DNA from: Deinococcus arboris
GTDB taxonomy: Bacteria; Deinococcota; Deinococci; Deinococcales; Deinococcaceae
DNA: 64,000 nt
Assembly: GCF_009755355.1 (NCBI RefSeq)
Contig: NZ_WQLB01000011.1
Location: 65,169-129,168, forward strand
Direction: 5' to 3'
Positions 19,078-27,050 of this stretch are shown here, piece after piece. How positions within the stretch are numbered: the stretch's first letter is position 1; every line of letters begins with the position of its first letter. The notes beneath the pieces were generated by a model. The model saw nothing but the letters and a program-made list of their open reading frames with translations. It was not told the origin of the DNA and ran no database searches. The position numbers and the translations under genes are program-made.

Positions 19078-20568
19078 ATGACTCAAACTCAAAATAAACC
19101 CCGGCGTTCGCCGGTTGCCTCTTCTTCTGACCCCAAGACGCCCCTCTCACGCGACTGGCGCGCGCTGCTGGGTGACCGCACCCCCACGCCCGTGCAGGCG
19201 CAGGCCATTCCGGCGCTGCTGGAGGGCCGCGACGTGATTACCACGGCGCGCACCGGCAGCGGCAAGACACTGGCCTTTCTGATTCCGGCGGCGGCTCGGG
19301 GGTGGGGCCTGCGAGAGACCCGAGGCCTGCGCCCCGAAGTGCTGGTCGTCACGCCCACCCGAGAACTGGCGGTGCAGATTCGGGATGTGGCCCGCGAACT
19401 AGGCATGACAGCTGGCCGGATTACCGGCGGCATCACCCCCACCCAGACGCGCCGTGAAGCCAGCGGCAAGGGCCTGATCGCGGGCACGCCGGGCCGCCTG
19501 AAAGACCTGATTACGCGCGGCGAGCTGAGCCTGGCTGGCCTGAAGTATGTGGTGCTGGACGAGGCCGACGAACTGCTGTCCCTGGGGTTCCTGCGGGACG
19601 TGGGGGATATTCTGGGCGCGGCGCAGCGCCAGAGCCAGGGCGACTTGCAGCTGGCGATGGCCTCGGCCACCTTCCCGGCCGAGATTCGCGCGGTGGCCGA
19701 GCGGTTCATGACCCGGCCCGCGCGCATTGACATTGCTCCGGCCGGCGAAACGGCGGCCCCGCAGCAGGACGTGCTGGGCGGCGCCACCGGCGCGACGCAC
19801 GTGCTGGTCAACACCGAGGCCACTGACTTGCTGCCCCTGGCCGCCGGCCAGATTCAGGAGGCGCTGCGCGAGCCGGGCGGCTGCGTGGTGGTCTTCTGCC
19901 GCACCAAGTTTCTCGTCAAGCGCCGCGCCGAGCGCCTGAGCGCCCTGCTGGACGGCGAACTCGTCAGCCCGCTGGAAGGCAACATGGACCAGAAGAAGCG
20001 CGAGCGCACCATGACCCAGCTGCGTGAAGGCGAGTCGCGCGTGCTCGTGGCTACCGATATCGCTGGCCGCGGCATTGACCTGCCTGAGGTGCGTCTGGTG
20101 ATTCACCTCGATATTGCCGCCACTGCTGAAGACCACGTTCACCGCTCTGGCCGCACGGCGCGCGCGGGACGGTCCGGGACCAACCTCGTGCTGCTGATCC
20201 CCGAGCAACGCGCCCTGTGGCAGAGCATTCGCCGCCGTCTGCCTGACGCCCTCCATCCCCCGCTGACTCCCGACGAAGGGCGGATTGACAAGGCCATTCA
20301 GGAAAAACGGGGCCAGGGCCGGGGTCAGGGAGGCGCATCTGCTGGACGCGGCGCGCCTCAGGGCAGCCGCCAGAACAGTTCGGCGGGGCAGGGGCAGCCC
20401 AGAGGCAGCGCGGGTCAGGCCACTCCTCATGCTTCCAGGTCGGGGTCGGCCCGGCCTCAGCAGGCCAGTGGTGGGCGCGCTTCTTCGCCCCGCTCACAGG
20501 ACAGCACGCCCGGCACGGGTGCAGGCCGCGTCGGCCCCCAACGCCCCAAACGGCGCGGTGGCCGGTAA
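19078..20568 (+). CDS. DEAD-box ATP-dependent RNA helicase with RG-rich tail
   Basis: Unwinds RNA duplexes in ribosome assembly, mRNA decay or cold adaptation. Core motifs occur in order from about residue 25: TPVQAQAIPALLEGRD (Q motif), ARTGSGKT (I), PTRELA (Ia), GTPGRL (Ib), VLDEADE (II), SAT (III), VFCRT, ATDIAGRGIDLPEV (V) and HRSGRTARAG (VI). From about residue 405 a disordered tail of some 90 residues is rich in Gly, Arg, Gln and Ser and ends KRRGGR; such tails bind RNA and can drive condensates. The start is the ATG at 19078. A Met 13 codons upstream is less likely because AGGA lies about 10 nt before 19078. A good terminator follows. Confidence 0.95.
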   Translation: MTQTQNKPRRSPVASSSDPKTPLSRDWRALLGDRTPTPVQAQAIPALLEGRDVITTARTGSGKTLAFLIPAAARGWGLRETRGLRPEVLVVTPTRELAVQIRDVARELGMTAGRITGGITPTQTRREASGKGLIAGTPGRLKDLITRGELSLAGLKYVVLDEADELLSLGFLRDVGDILGAAQRQSQGDLQLAMASATFPAEIRAVAERFMTRPARIDIAPAGETAAPQQDVLGGATGATHVLVNTEATDLLPLAAGQIQEALREPGGCVVVFCRTKFLVKRRAERLSALLDGELVSPLEGNMDQKKRERTMTQLREGESRVLVATDIAGRGIDLPEVRLVIHLDIAATAEDHVHRSGRTARAGRSGTNLVLLIPEQRALWQSIRRRLPDALHPPLTPDEGRIDKAIQEKRGQGRGQGGASAGRGAPQGSRQNSSAGQGQPRGSAGQATPHASRSGSARPQQASGGRASSPRSQDSTPGTGAGRVGPQRPKRRGGR

Positions 20569-20608
20569 AGCCAGAGCGCAAGTGAAGTAGAAGCCAGTTA
20601 TACCGGGT

Positions 20609-20645
20609 AGGCCGTCTGAACTTCAGGCGGCCTGCTGTCATTTTT
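20609..20645 (+). terminator. Rho-independent terminator after the helicase gene
   Basis: AGGCCG-t-CTGAA (20609-20620) pairs with TTCAG-g-CGGCCT (20622-20633), and a T run (20641-20645) follows 7 nt later. Confidence 0.75.
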
Positions 20646-21102
20646 GTTGGCCAGAACAGAAGAATCTTGAAGGCAGCATCCAGCATTGTCAGTGGCTCTT
20701 GACCGAGTGGTGCCGGTGCAGGCCTATGCCGCTTCGCTTCAGCTCACGGTTCTAGCCACTGACGGCGGCTTTCGAGGGATGGGTGGCACTTTGCCGCCAT
20801 CACGAGAAGGGAAGATCACTGAAAGTTTGGTGCTGTTCCAGTTTCTCTGCTGACTTTACGGGAGGCTGCAATTGCCGCTGGTGCAACTGGCTCAATCAAC
20901 AGCCGACTGCAGGCCTCTCTTTTGCGGGCCGGACCTGTACCCCTCTTGGAGAAGCTCAGGTGAACATCGAGCTGAGTGATACCCCTGAACACCAGGGAAG
21001 CCAGAGCTCGCCGTGCTGCCCAGCCGTTAATCGCTGGTCTGGGCTTCTTCACCGCCTCAAGAGCGTCGCGGTGCTTTCTGCCCAGGATCATTCTGGTTGT
21101 CC
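20646..21102. other. Intergenic region with at most a gene remnant
   Basis: About 460 bp between the helicase terminator and the convergent EAL gene. An open stretch on the plus strand (20671-20853, 60 codons, no good start) contains LQLTVLATDGGFRGM, which faintly recalls the C-terminal end of PIN-domain toxins. I regard this as a possible remnant only. Nothing else stands out. Confidence 0.3.
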
Positions 21103-22932
21103 TCAATCGGCGTATTTCAGCAGGAAAACGTTCGGTGGGACGGGATGGCCAAAAATGTAGCCCTGGCCCAGTGGGCACGCCAGCTGGGTCAGCTGCTCGC
21201 GCTGCTTAACGGTTTCGATGCCTTCGCCCACCACCGTGATGCCCAGCCGCCGCCCCAGCGTGACGATGGCCTCGCCCACAGCCTGTGACCTCGCCGTTTC
21301 ACCCAGGCGCCGCACAAAGGAGCGGTCCAGTTTGAGCTGCTGAATACAGAGGTCCTGCATCTGGCTCAGGCTGGAATACCCGGTGCCAAAGTCGTCCAGG
21401 GCGACCCGAATCCCCAGGGCCGACAACGCCTGAGAGAGCACCAGCGCGTCCTGCGGCGACGCCAGCATGATGGACTCGTTGACATCCAGCACCAGGCGGC
21501 CCGGCGAGAAGCCTGTTTCACGGAGAATCCGCTGCACATGCGTCAGGAAGTTCGGGTCCTGCCACTGTTTGACCGAGATATTCACTGTCAGGTCCCATGA
21601 GGCCAGCCCCAGCTGCTCCCACTGCACCAGCTGTTCGCAGGCCGTGCGCAGCACCCAGGTGCCCAGTTCATGAATCAGATGGCTCTCTTCGGCAATAGGC
21701 ACGAATTCCAGAGGGGAAATCCAGCTGCCGTCCGCCTGGGGCCAGCGGGCCAGGGCTTCAAGCCCCACCACACGACCACTCTGGAGGTTCACCTGCGGCT
21801 GATAGTGCAGCGTCAGCTGACCGTCCCGGATGGCCTGGGTTAATCGGGCGCGCAGGTCAAGTCGGCGCTGCGCTCCAAGGGTCATGGCCCGGCTGTAAAA
21901 CTGGTACTGCGCCTTGCCAGCCGCTTTGGCGGCGTACATGGCGGTGTCGGCGGCCTGCAGGAGGTCACTGGCCTGAAGTTCCGGGTCCTGCTCCTCTGGA
22001 TTGAGACTGTTGGCCGGGTAGATGGCGATGCCCACACTGGCCGACAGCTCAATGGTCCGTCCGCCAATCTGAAACGGCTGTTTGAGGCAGCTTAGGAGCT
22101 TCTGGGCCACGCCCGCCGCGTCAAAGGGTTCGGCCAGCTTGGGCAGAAGAATCACAAATTCGTCGCCCCCAAACCGGGCCACCGTGTCGTCACGGCGGAT
22201 ACAGGCGCACAGCCGCCGCCCCGCCTCCTTGAGCAGCTCATCGCCGACGCTGTGGCCCAGCGAATCGTTGACGGTCTTGAAGCCGTCCAGGTCAAGAATC
22301 ATGAAGCCCACCGAGTCGCCCGACCGCTGCGACTGGTGAAAAGCCAGCTGGGCGCGGTCCAGCAGCCGCAGGCGGTTGGGCAGGCCCGTCAGGGGGTCGT
22401 GGTGGGCCAGGTAGGCGCTGCGGTGCTGAGCCGCCTGCCACCGCCGGACCATCAGGCGCAGCTCCAGCGAGTCGATCACGATGGCGGCCAGTTCCCTGAG
22501 AAACTGCTGTTCGGCCGCCGTGAAGACGCGCGGCCTGGTGTCGTATACAGCCAGCGCCCCAATCCGGTGGCCATCGCGCGTGATCAGTGGGGCGCCCGCA
22601 TAGGACCGTACTTTGCCGTGCCTCATCATCCCTTCCTGCTTGAGGTCCGGGTGGCCTTCCAGGTCGGCCACGGTGTAGACCTCACTGCCCGTCACGGCCT
22701 GAGAGCAGCAGGTGTGGGCACGGTCAAGTTCCTGAACCGGCGTGCCCTGCGTGGATTTGGCCCAGATGCGGTTCAGGTCCACCAGATTGATGAAAACCAC
22801 AGGCACGTCCAGAAAGAGCTGGGCAAAGCGGGTGATGTGGTCAAACTCGGCCTCGGGCGGTGTGTCCAGAACCTGATAGCGGTGCAGGGCCTCCAGGCGA
22901 CTCACTTCATTCTCAGGGCCGGAAGAATCCAT
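21103..22932 (-). CDS. GAF-GGDEF-EAL c-di-GMP turnover protein
   Basis: A soluble 609-aa protein. The N-terminal GAF domain (about residues 25-165) begins with the common RLEALHRYQVLDTPPE lead-in and contains the CCSQAV-type cysteine pair seen in many GAF sensors. Both catalytic domains look active. GGDEF is at residues 255-259, with an RxxD site (RRDD) five residues before. EAL is at 392-394, followed by NISVKQW, a LDVNES glutamate, DDFGTGYSS and KLDRSF. Net activity cannot be predicted. No Shine-Dalgarno site precedes the ATG. It is transcribed towards the helicase and away from the polysaccharide cluster, sharing a 468-bp divergent region with rfbF. Confidence 0.92.
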   Translation of the reverse strand: MDSSGPENEVSRLEALHRYQVLDTPPEAEFDHITRFAQLFLDVPVVFINLVDLNRIWAKSTQGTPVQELDRAHTCCSQAVTGSEVYTVADLEGHPDLKQEGMMRHGKVRSYAGAPLITRDGHRIGALAVYDTRPRVFTAAEQQFLRELAAIVIDSLELRLMVRRWQAAQHRSAYLAHHDPLTGLPNRLRLLDRAQLAFHQSQRSGDSVGFMILDLDGFKTVNDSLGHSVGDELLKEAGRRLCACIRRDDTVARFGGDEFVILLPKLAEPFDAAGVAQKLLSCLKQPFQIGGRTIELSASVGIAIYPANSLNPEEQDPELQASDLLQAADTAMYAAKAAGKAQYQFYSRAMTLGAQRRLDLRARLTQAIRDGQLTLHYQPQVNLQSGRVVGLEALARWPQADGSWISPLEFVPIAEESHLIHELGTWVLRTACEQLVQWEQLGLASWDLTVNISVKQWQDPNFLTHVQRILRETGFSPGRLVLDVNESIMLASPQDALVLSQALSALGIRVALDDFGTGYSSLSQMQDLCIQQLKLDRSFVRRLGETARSQAVGEAIVTLGRRLGITVVGEGIETVKQREQLTQLACPLGQGYIFGHPVPPNVFLLKYAD

Positions 22933-23400
22933 AACACTTTATGCGCCCCACAGCGCCCCCGTACATGAGAAAAAAGACTAAAGCAGAGTAAGCCAGACAT
23001 CAAAAAGCCCCCATTTTCTTCTCAGGGCCAGGGCATCATGTCGCTTTACACAAGGAGCCTTCTCTCTTTCGGGCAAGAAAATCATTCACTATTGAGGCTT
23101 TTTGCTGTTTATCTGGCACTTTAACGGGTAAGAGGAGTGGCTGTAAGTAAAATTGCAGAGCTTATTTCGTGTGAAGGTGCACAACAGCTACTCAGCACAG
23201 CTGCTCAATCTGGACGACTGTTGATCAGCCTTTTTTGGCTGACGCCGTCTATTTGTTTCCAGAAGAGGCGTTTACATTAGCTTCAACCTTATAGGACTCA
23301 AATGCGGCTCACACAGAACTGGGGGTCTGGCCAGACGAGTGCTAGAGGAGAAGTTGCCGGGAACCGCAGACGGCCCACACATTCCATCAGAGGTGCTCCC
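22933..23400. other. Divergent intergenic region between EAL gene and rfbF
   Basis: It must hold the promoter of the first polysaccharide operon. TTTACA near 23270 followed by TATAGG-like sequence near 23290 is a possible but poorly spaced promoter. A perfect 6-bp hairpin with a T6 loop (TCAGCC 23225-23230, GGCTGA 23237-23242) is the only marked dyad. No coding frame is credible; the frame extending rfbF upstream is not protein-like. Confidence 0.4.
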
Positions 23401-24171
23401 ATGAAAGCAGTGGTGTTTGCTGGAGGCTTAGGTACCCGCATCAGTGAAGAGAGCACCGTCCGGCCCAAACCCATGATCGAGGTGGGTGGCCGGCCCATTC
23501 TGTGGCACATCATGAAAATCTATGCCTCTCATGGCATTACTGATTTCGTGGTGCTCTGCGGCTACAAGCAGTACATGATCAAGGAGTATTTCGCCAATTA
23601 CTTCCTGCACATGTCTGACGTGACATTCGATATGCGCACGAATACGCCGCGCATTCACCACGCTCACGCCGAACCCTGGTGCGTGACCCTAGTTGATACC
23701 GGCGAAGAGACCATGACTGGCGGGCGCCTCAAGCGGGCCCGGCCTTATCTGGAAGACGACACCTTTTGCCTGACCTACGGCGACGGTGTGGGCAACGTGG
23801 ATATCGCCTCGACCATCGAGTTTCACCGGCGCCACCAGCGCCTGGCCACCATGACGGTGGTGCAGCCCCCTGGCCGCTTTGGGGCCGTGGCGATGGAAGA
23901 AGGCTTTACCGTCCGCAGCTTTCAGGAAAAACCCACAGGCGACGGTGCCTGGATTAACGGCGGCTTTTTTGTGCTGGAACCAGGGGTGCTGGATTACATC
24001 GAGGGCGACGACACGACCTGGGAAGCCGAGCCGCTGCGGCACCTGGCGCGCGACGGTCAGCTGGGGGCCTACCGGCACGGGGGGTTCTGGCAGCCGATGG
24101 ATACCCTGCGCGACAAACATGTGCTGGAAGAAATGTGGCGGGGGCAGCAGGCACCCTGGAAGGTCTGGTAG
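23401..24171 (+). CDS. rfbF: Glucose-1-phosphate cytidylyltransferase RfbF
   Basis: Forms CDP-glucose from CTP and glucose-1-phosphate, the entry to CDP-linked sugars. The nucleotidyltransferase motif is at residues 7-30 ([20 protein letters not shown] with the EVGGRPI continuation). The RfbF-specific [26 protein letters not shown] and [17 protein letters not shown] follow. At 256 aa it has the normal length. The ATG at 23401 has GAGGTG about 9 nt upstream. It starts a tight plus-strand run of five genes, with a 4-nt gap to the next. RfbF is normally followed by CDP-glucose 4,6-dehydratase, but no such gene occurs here. Confidence 0.95.
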   Translation: MKAVVFAGGLGTRISEESTVRPKPMIEVGGRPILWHIMKIYASHGITDFVVLCGYKQYMIKEYFANYFLHMSDVTFDMRTNTPRIHHAHAEPWCVTLVDTGEETMTGGRLKRARPYLEDDTFCLTYGDGVGNVDIASTIEFHRRHQRLATMTVVQPPGRFGAVAMEEGFTVRSFQEKPTGDGAWINGGFFVLEPGVLDYIEGDDTTWEAEPLRHLARDGQLGAYRHGGFWQPMDTLRDKHVLEEMWRGQQAPWKVW

Positions 24172-24175
24172 TCGC

Positions 24176-25411
24176 GTGCGCTACGACTATGCAGTGGTGG
24201 GCGGCGGCATCGTGGGCCTAGCGACCGCCCGCGCGCTGGGCCGGCAGCACCCTGGGGCCACCATCATATTGCTGGAAAAGGAGATGGGCCCCGCGCAGCA
24301 TCAGACGGGCCGCAACTCAGGGGTCATTCATTCCGGCATCTATTACACGCCGGGGAGCCTCAAGGCGCAGATGTGCGCGGCTGGTGTGCAGTCCATGACC
24401 GCGTTCTGCGAGGAGCAGGGGATTGCCTACGAGCAGTGCGGCAAGGTCATCGTGGCCACCGCGCCCGAGGAGCTGCCGCAGCTGGAGCGGCTGTACCAGC
24501 GTGGCCTGGACAACGGTCTGAAGGTGCAGCTGCTCAGTGCCGAGGAGGTCAGGGCCTACGAGCCGCACGTTCAGGCCCTGAAGGGCATCCGCGTGTCGTC
24601 CACCGGCATCGTCAGCTACCGGCAGGTCAGTGCAGCGCTGGTGGACCTGCTTCGGGACAGCGGCGCTGAGGTGCGCTTTGGCGTGAAGGTCGAGCGCCTC
24701 ACGGCCTCGGCCGACGGCTACGACATCGGCACGTCGGCGGGCGACTTTGCGGCGCGCGTGCTCGTCAACTGTGCGGGCCTGCACAGCGACCGGGTGGCGC
24801 GGCTGGCCGGGGCCGACCCGCGCAGCAGCATCGTGCCGTTCCGGGGCGAATACTACGAACTGCGGCCAGAACGCCGCTCGCTGGTGCGCGGCCTGATCTA
24901 CCCGGTCCCCAACCCGGACTTTCCCTTTCTGGGGGTGCATTTCACCCGCATGATTGACGGCTCTGTGCATGCCGGGCCTAACGCCGTGCTGGCGTTTGGG
25001 CGCGAAGGTTACCGCAAGCTCGACCTCAACTTGCAGGACTTGCGGGAGGTGCTGGCCAATCCCGGTTTCCGGGCGCTGGCCCGCAAACATCTGCGCGAGG
25101 GCGCCAAGGAAATGCTGCGGTCATGGTCCAAAGCCACCTTTGTCCGTAGCCTGCAGCGGCTCATTCCCGATGTGACGGCCGCCGACATCGTGCCGTGTGC
25201 GGCGGGAATCCGGGCCCAGGCCCTGTCGCCCGACGGTAAGCTCGTGGACGATTTTCTGCTGATTGACGGCCCCAATGCCCTGCATGTGTGTAACGCCCCT
25301 TCGCCGGCCGCCACGTCGAGTCTGGAAATCGGCCGGGCCATCGCGGCGCGGGTGCCTGGGGTCGCCCGCCGCCGCAGCTTCTCGCTGACCCGCCAAGGAG
25401 TCCCCGCATGA
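24176..25411 (+). CDS. lhgO: FAD-dependent L-2-hydroxyglutarate oxidase-like protein (LhgO family)
   Basis: A DAO-fold flavoprotein of 411 aa. The FAD motif VVGGGIVGLATARAL is at about residues 6-20. GRNSGVIHSGIYYTPGSLKA is a hallmark of LhgO, and VNCAGLHSDRVA and the C-terminal FLLIDGPNALHVCNAPSPAATSSL block also match. Known LhgO enzymes oxidise L-2-hydroxyglutarate to 2-oxoglutarate. Here the gene is embedded in a CDP-sugar cassette, so it may act on a sugar-derived 2-hydroxy acid or alcohol; that is inference. The GTG at 24176 lies 4 nt after rfbF. The stop overlaps the next start (ATGA). Confidence 0.88.
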   Translation: MRYDYAVVGGGIVGLATARALGRQHPGATIILLEKEMGPAQHQTGRNSGVIHSGIYYTPGSLKAQMCAAGVQSMTAFCEEQGIAYEQCGKVIVATAPEELPQLERLYQRGLDNGLKVQLLSAEEVRAYEPHVQALKGIRVSSTGIVSYRQVSAALVDLLRDSGAEVRFGVKVERLTASADGYDIGTSAGDFAARVLVNCAGLHSDRVARLAGADPRSSIVPFRGEYYELRPERRSLVRGLIYPVPNPDFPFLGVHFTRMIDGSVHAGPNAVLAFGREGYRKLDLNLQDLREVLANPGFRALARKHLREGAKEMLRSWSKATFVRSLQRLIPDVTAADIVPCAAGIRAQALSPDGKLVDDFLLIDGPNALHVCNAPSPAATSSLEIGRAIAARVPGVARRRSFSLTRQGVPA

Positions 25412-26508
25412 AGGTTCTGATTACGGGCACAGAAGGGTATCTCGGCGCCATCGTGGCGCCCGCCGTCATGCGCGCCGGCATGGACGTGACCGCCGTGGAC
25501 ACCGGCTACTACCGCAGCGGCTGGCTGTACCACGGGGTGGACCAGACGGCGCCCACGCAGTTCAAGGACATCCGGCAGGTGACCCCGCAAGACTTCGAGG
25601 GCGTGGACGCCGTGGTCCACATGGCCGAACTGTCCAACGACCCGCTGGGACAGCTACTGCCCCATATCACCTACGACATCAACCATGTGGGCTCTTTGCG
25701 GCTGGCGCGCCTGGCCAAAGCGGCCGGGGTGCGGCGCTTTGTCTACATGTCCTCGTGCAGCGTGTATGGGGAGGCCACGGGCGACGACGTGACCGAACGC
25801 TCGGCCGTCAATCCGCAGACGGCGTACGCCAACTGCAAGGTGCTGGTCGAGCGCGACCTGCGCGAACTGGCTGACGACCGCTTTTCGCCCACCTACCTGC
25901 GCAACGCCACGGCGTTTGGCGCCTCGCCCCGGATGCGCTTTGACATCGTGCTGAACAACCTCGCCGGTCTGGCGTGGACCAGCCGTGAAATCCGCATGAC
26001 CTCCGACGGCACCCCCTGGCGGCCCCTGGTGCACGCCAACGACATTGCCCGCGCCATCGTCTGTGCCCTTCAGGCGCCTCTGGAGGCGGTGCACAACGAG
26101 GTCTTTAACGTGGGCGACACGGCCCAGAACTACCGGGTCCGCGACATCGCGCAGATTGTGGCCAGCGCCTTTCCAGGCTGTGACCTGAGCTTTGGCGACA
26201 GCGGCGGGGACAACCGCAGTTACCGCGTGTCGTTCGAGAAAATCAGCCGTCAGCTGCCAGGCTTTTCCTGTCAGTGGAATGCCGAGCGCGGCGCGGCGCA
26301 GCTGGCCGCCCTCTTTGCCCGCATTGACCTGACCAGGGCCGAATTTGAATCCCGCGGCTATACCCGGCTGAGGCAGCTGGAATACCTGCTGTCCACGGGG
26401 CAGATTGACCAGGATTTCTTCTGGACCGAGCCCTTTAGCCCCGCCGAGCCTCCGGCGCCTGTCCCGGTGCCCGTCGCTGTTCAGGCCCTCGTGGAGCAGG
26501 GACCATGA
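25408..26508 (+). CDS. NAD-dependent epimerase/dehydratase (extended SDR)
   Basis: A nucleotide-sugar-modifying enzyme of 366 aa. The Rossmann motif is ITGTEGYLGAIV (residues 5-16). SSCSVYGEA and YANCK supply the catalytic Ser and the Tyr-x3-Lys pair, and RNATAFGASPRMRFD and PLVHANDIARA follow as in GalE/RfbB-like proteins. The motif set does not identify one reaction, and it is not the CDP-glucose 4,6-dehydratase RfbG that usually follows RfbF. A roughly 25-residue Pro/Val-rich tail is unusual. Start and stop overlap both neighbours by 4 bp, so its product very likely acts with RfbF and the epimerase. Confidence 0.9.
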   Translation: MKVLITGTEGYLGAIVAPAVMRAGMDVTAVDTGYYRSGWLYHGVDQTAPTQFKDIRQVTPQDFEGVDAVVHMAELSNDPLGQLLPHITYDINHVGSLRLARLAKAAGVRRFVYMSSCSVYGEATGDDVTERSAVNPQTAYANCKVLVERDLRELADDRFSPTYLRNATAFGASPRMRFDIVLNNLAGLAWTSREIRMTSDGTPWRPLVHANDIARAIVCALQAPLEAVHNEVFNVGDTAQNYRVRDIAQIVASAFPGCDLSFGDSGGDNRSYRVSFEKISRQLPGFSCQWNAERGAAQLAALFARIDLTRAEFESRGYTRLRQLEYLLSTGQIDQDFFWTEPFSPAEPPAPVPVPVAVQALVEQGP

Positions 26509-27050
26509 AGTTCACCGAGACACGGCTGCCGGGTGCCTTCACCGTGGATATTGAGGTGCGCGAGGATGAGCGCGGCCTGTTTGCTCGCACGTTCTGTCAA
26601 CACGAATTTGAGGCGCACGGCCTGAAGGTGGAGGTCGCCCAGTGCAACCTGAGCGTCAACCACCTCGCCGGCACCCTGCGCGGCCTGCACTATCAGCAGG
26701 CGCCTGTGGCCGAGACCAAACTGGTGCGCTGCACGCGCGGCGCGGTGCTGGACGTGATCGTGGATCTCCGGCCGGACTCGCCCACCTATCTGCAGCACGT
26801 CGCCGTGGAACTGAGTGAACACAACCGCCGCGCCCTGTACGTCCCGGAACTGTTTGCCCACGGGTATCAGGCGCTGACCGACGGCGCAGAAGTGACCTAT
26901 CAGGTGGGCGAGTTCTACACGCCGGGCGCCGAACAGGGCCTGCGCTACGACGACCCCCGGCTGGGTATCGCCTGGCCGCTGGCGGTCACGGCCATTTCTG
27001 CGAAAGACGCCGCGTGGCCGCTGCTGGCCGCCGAGGGGGTGCTCTCGTGA
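26505..27050 (+). CDS. rfbC: dTDP-4-dehydrorhamnose 3,5-epimerase family protein (RfbC/RmlC-like)
   Basis: A cupin-fold sugar epimerase of 181 aa, the usual length. The catalytic region LAGTLRGLHYQ (about residues 53-63) carries the active-site His. ETKLVRCTRGAVLDVIVDLR contains the conserved Lys, and VPELFAHGYQALTDGAEVTYQVGEFYTPG holds the Tyr region. RmlC enzymes epimerise 4-keto-6-deoxy sugars on dTDP. No rmlA, rmlB or rmlD is present here, so this copy probably works on the CDP-linked intermediate of the cassette. It overlaps the gene before (ATGA) and after (GTGA). Confidence 0.92.
   Translation: MKFTETRLPGAFTVDIEVREDERGLFARTFCQHEFEAHGLKVEVAQCNLSVNHLAGTLRGLHYQQAPVAETKLVRCTRGAVLDVIVDLRPDSPTYLQHVAVELSEHNRRALYVPELFAHGYQALTDGAEVTYQVGEFYTPGAEQGLRYDDPRLGIAWPLAVTAISAKDAAWPLLAAEGVLS

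Noticed and set aside
20671..20853. Remnant of a PIN-domain toxin
   Set aside because: Only about 60 codons, no start or ribosome-binding site, no catalytic acidic residues beyond one Asp, and no antitoxin gene. The likeness rests on a single short stretch.
20816..21178. Minus-strand 120-codon frame overlapping the EAL gene end
   Set aside because: It overlaps the end of a real gene in another frame, has no recognisable motif, and shows skewed composition typical of non-coding frames in GC-rich DNA.
26505..27050. Assignment of the epimerase to dTDP-rhamnose synthesis
   Set aside because: No rmlA, rmlB or rmlD gene is in the window and the gene is fused by overlaps to a CDP-sugar cassette, so the rhamnose label is only the family name.
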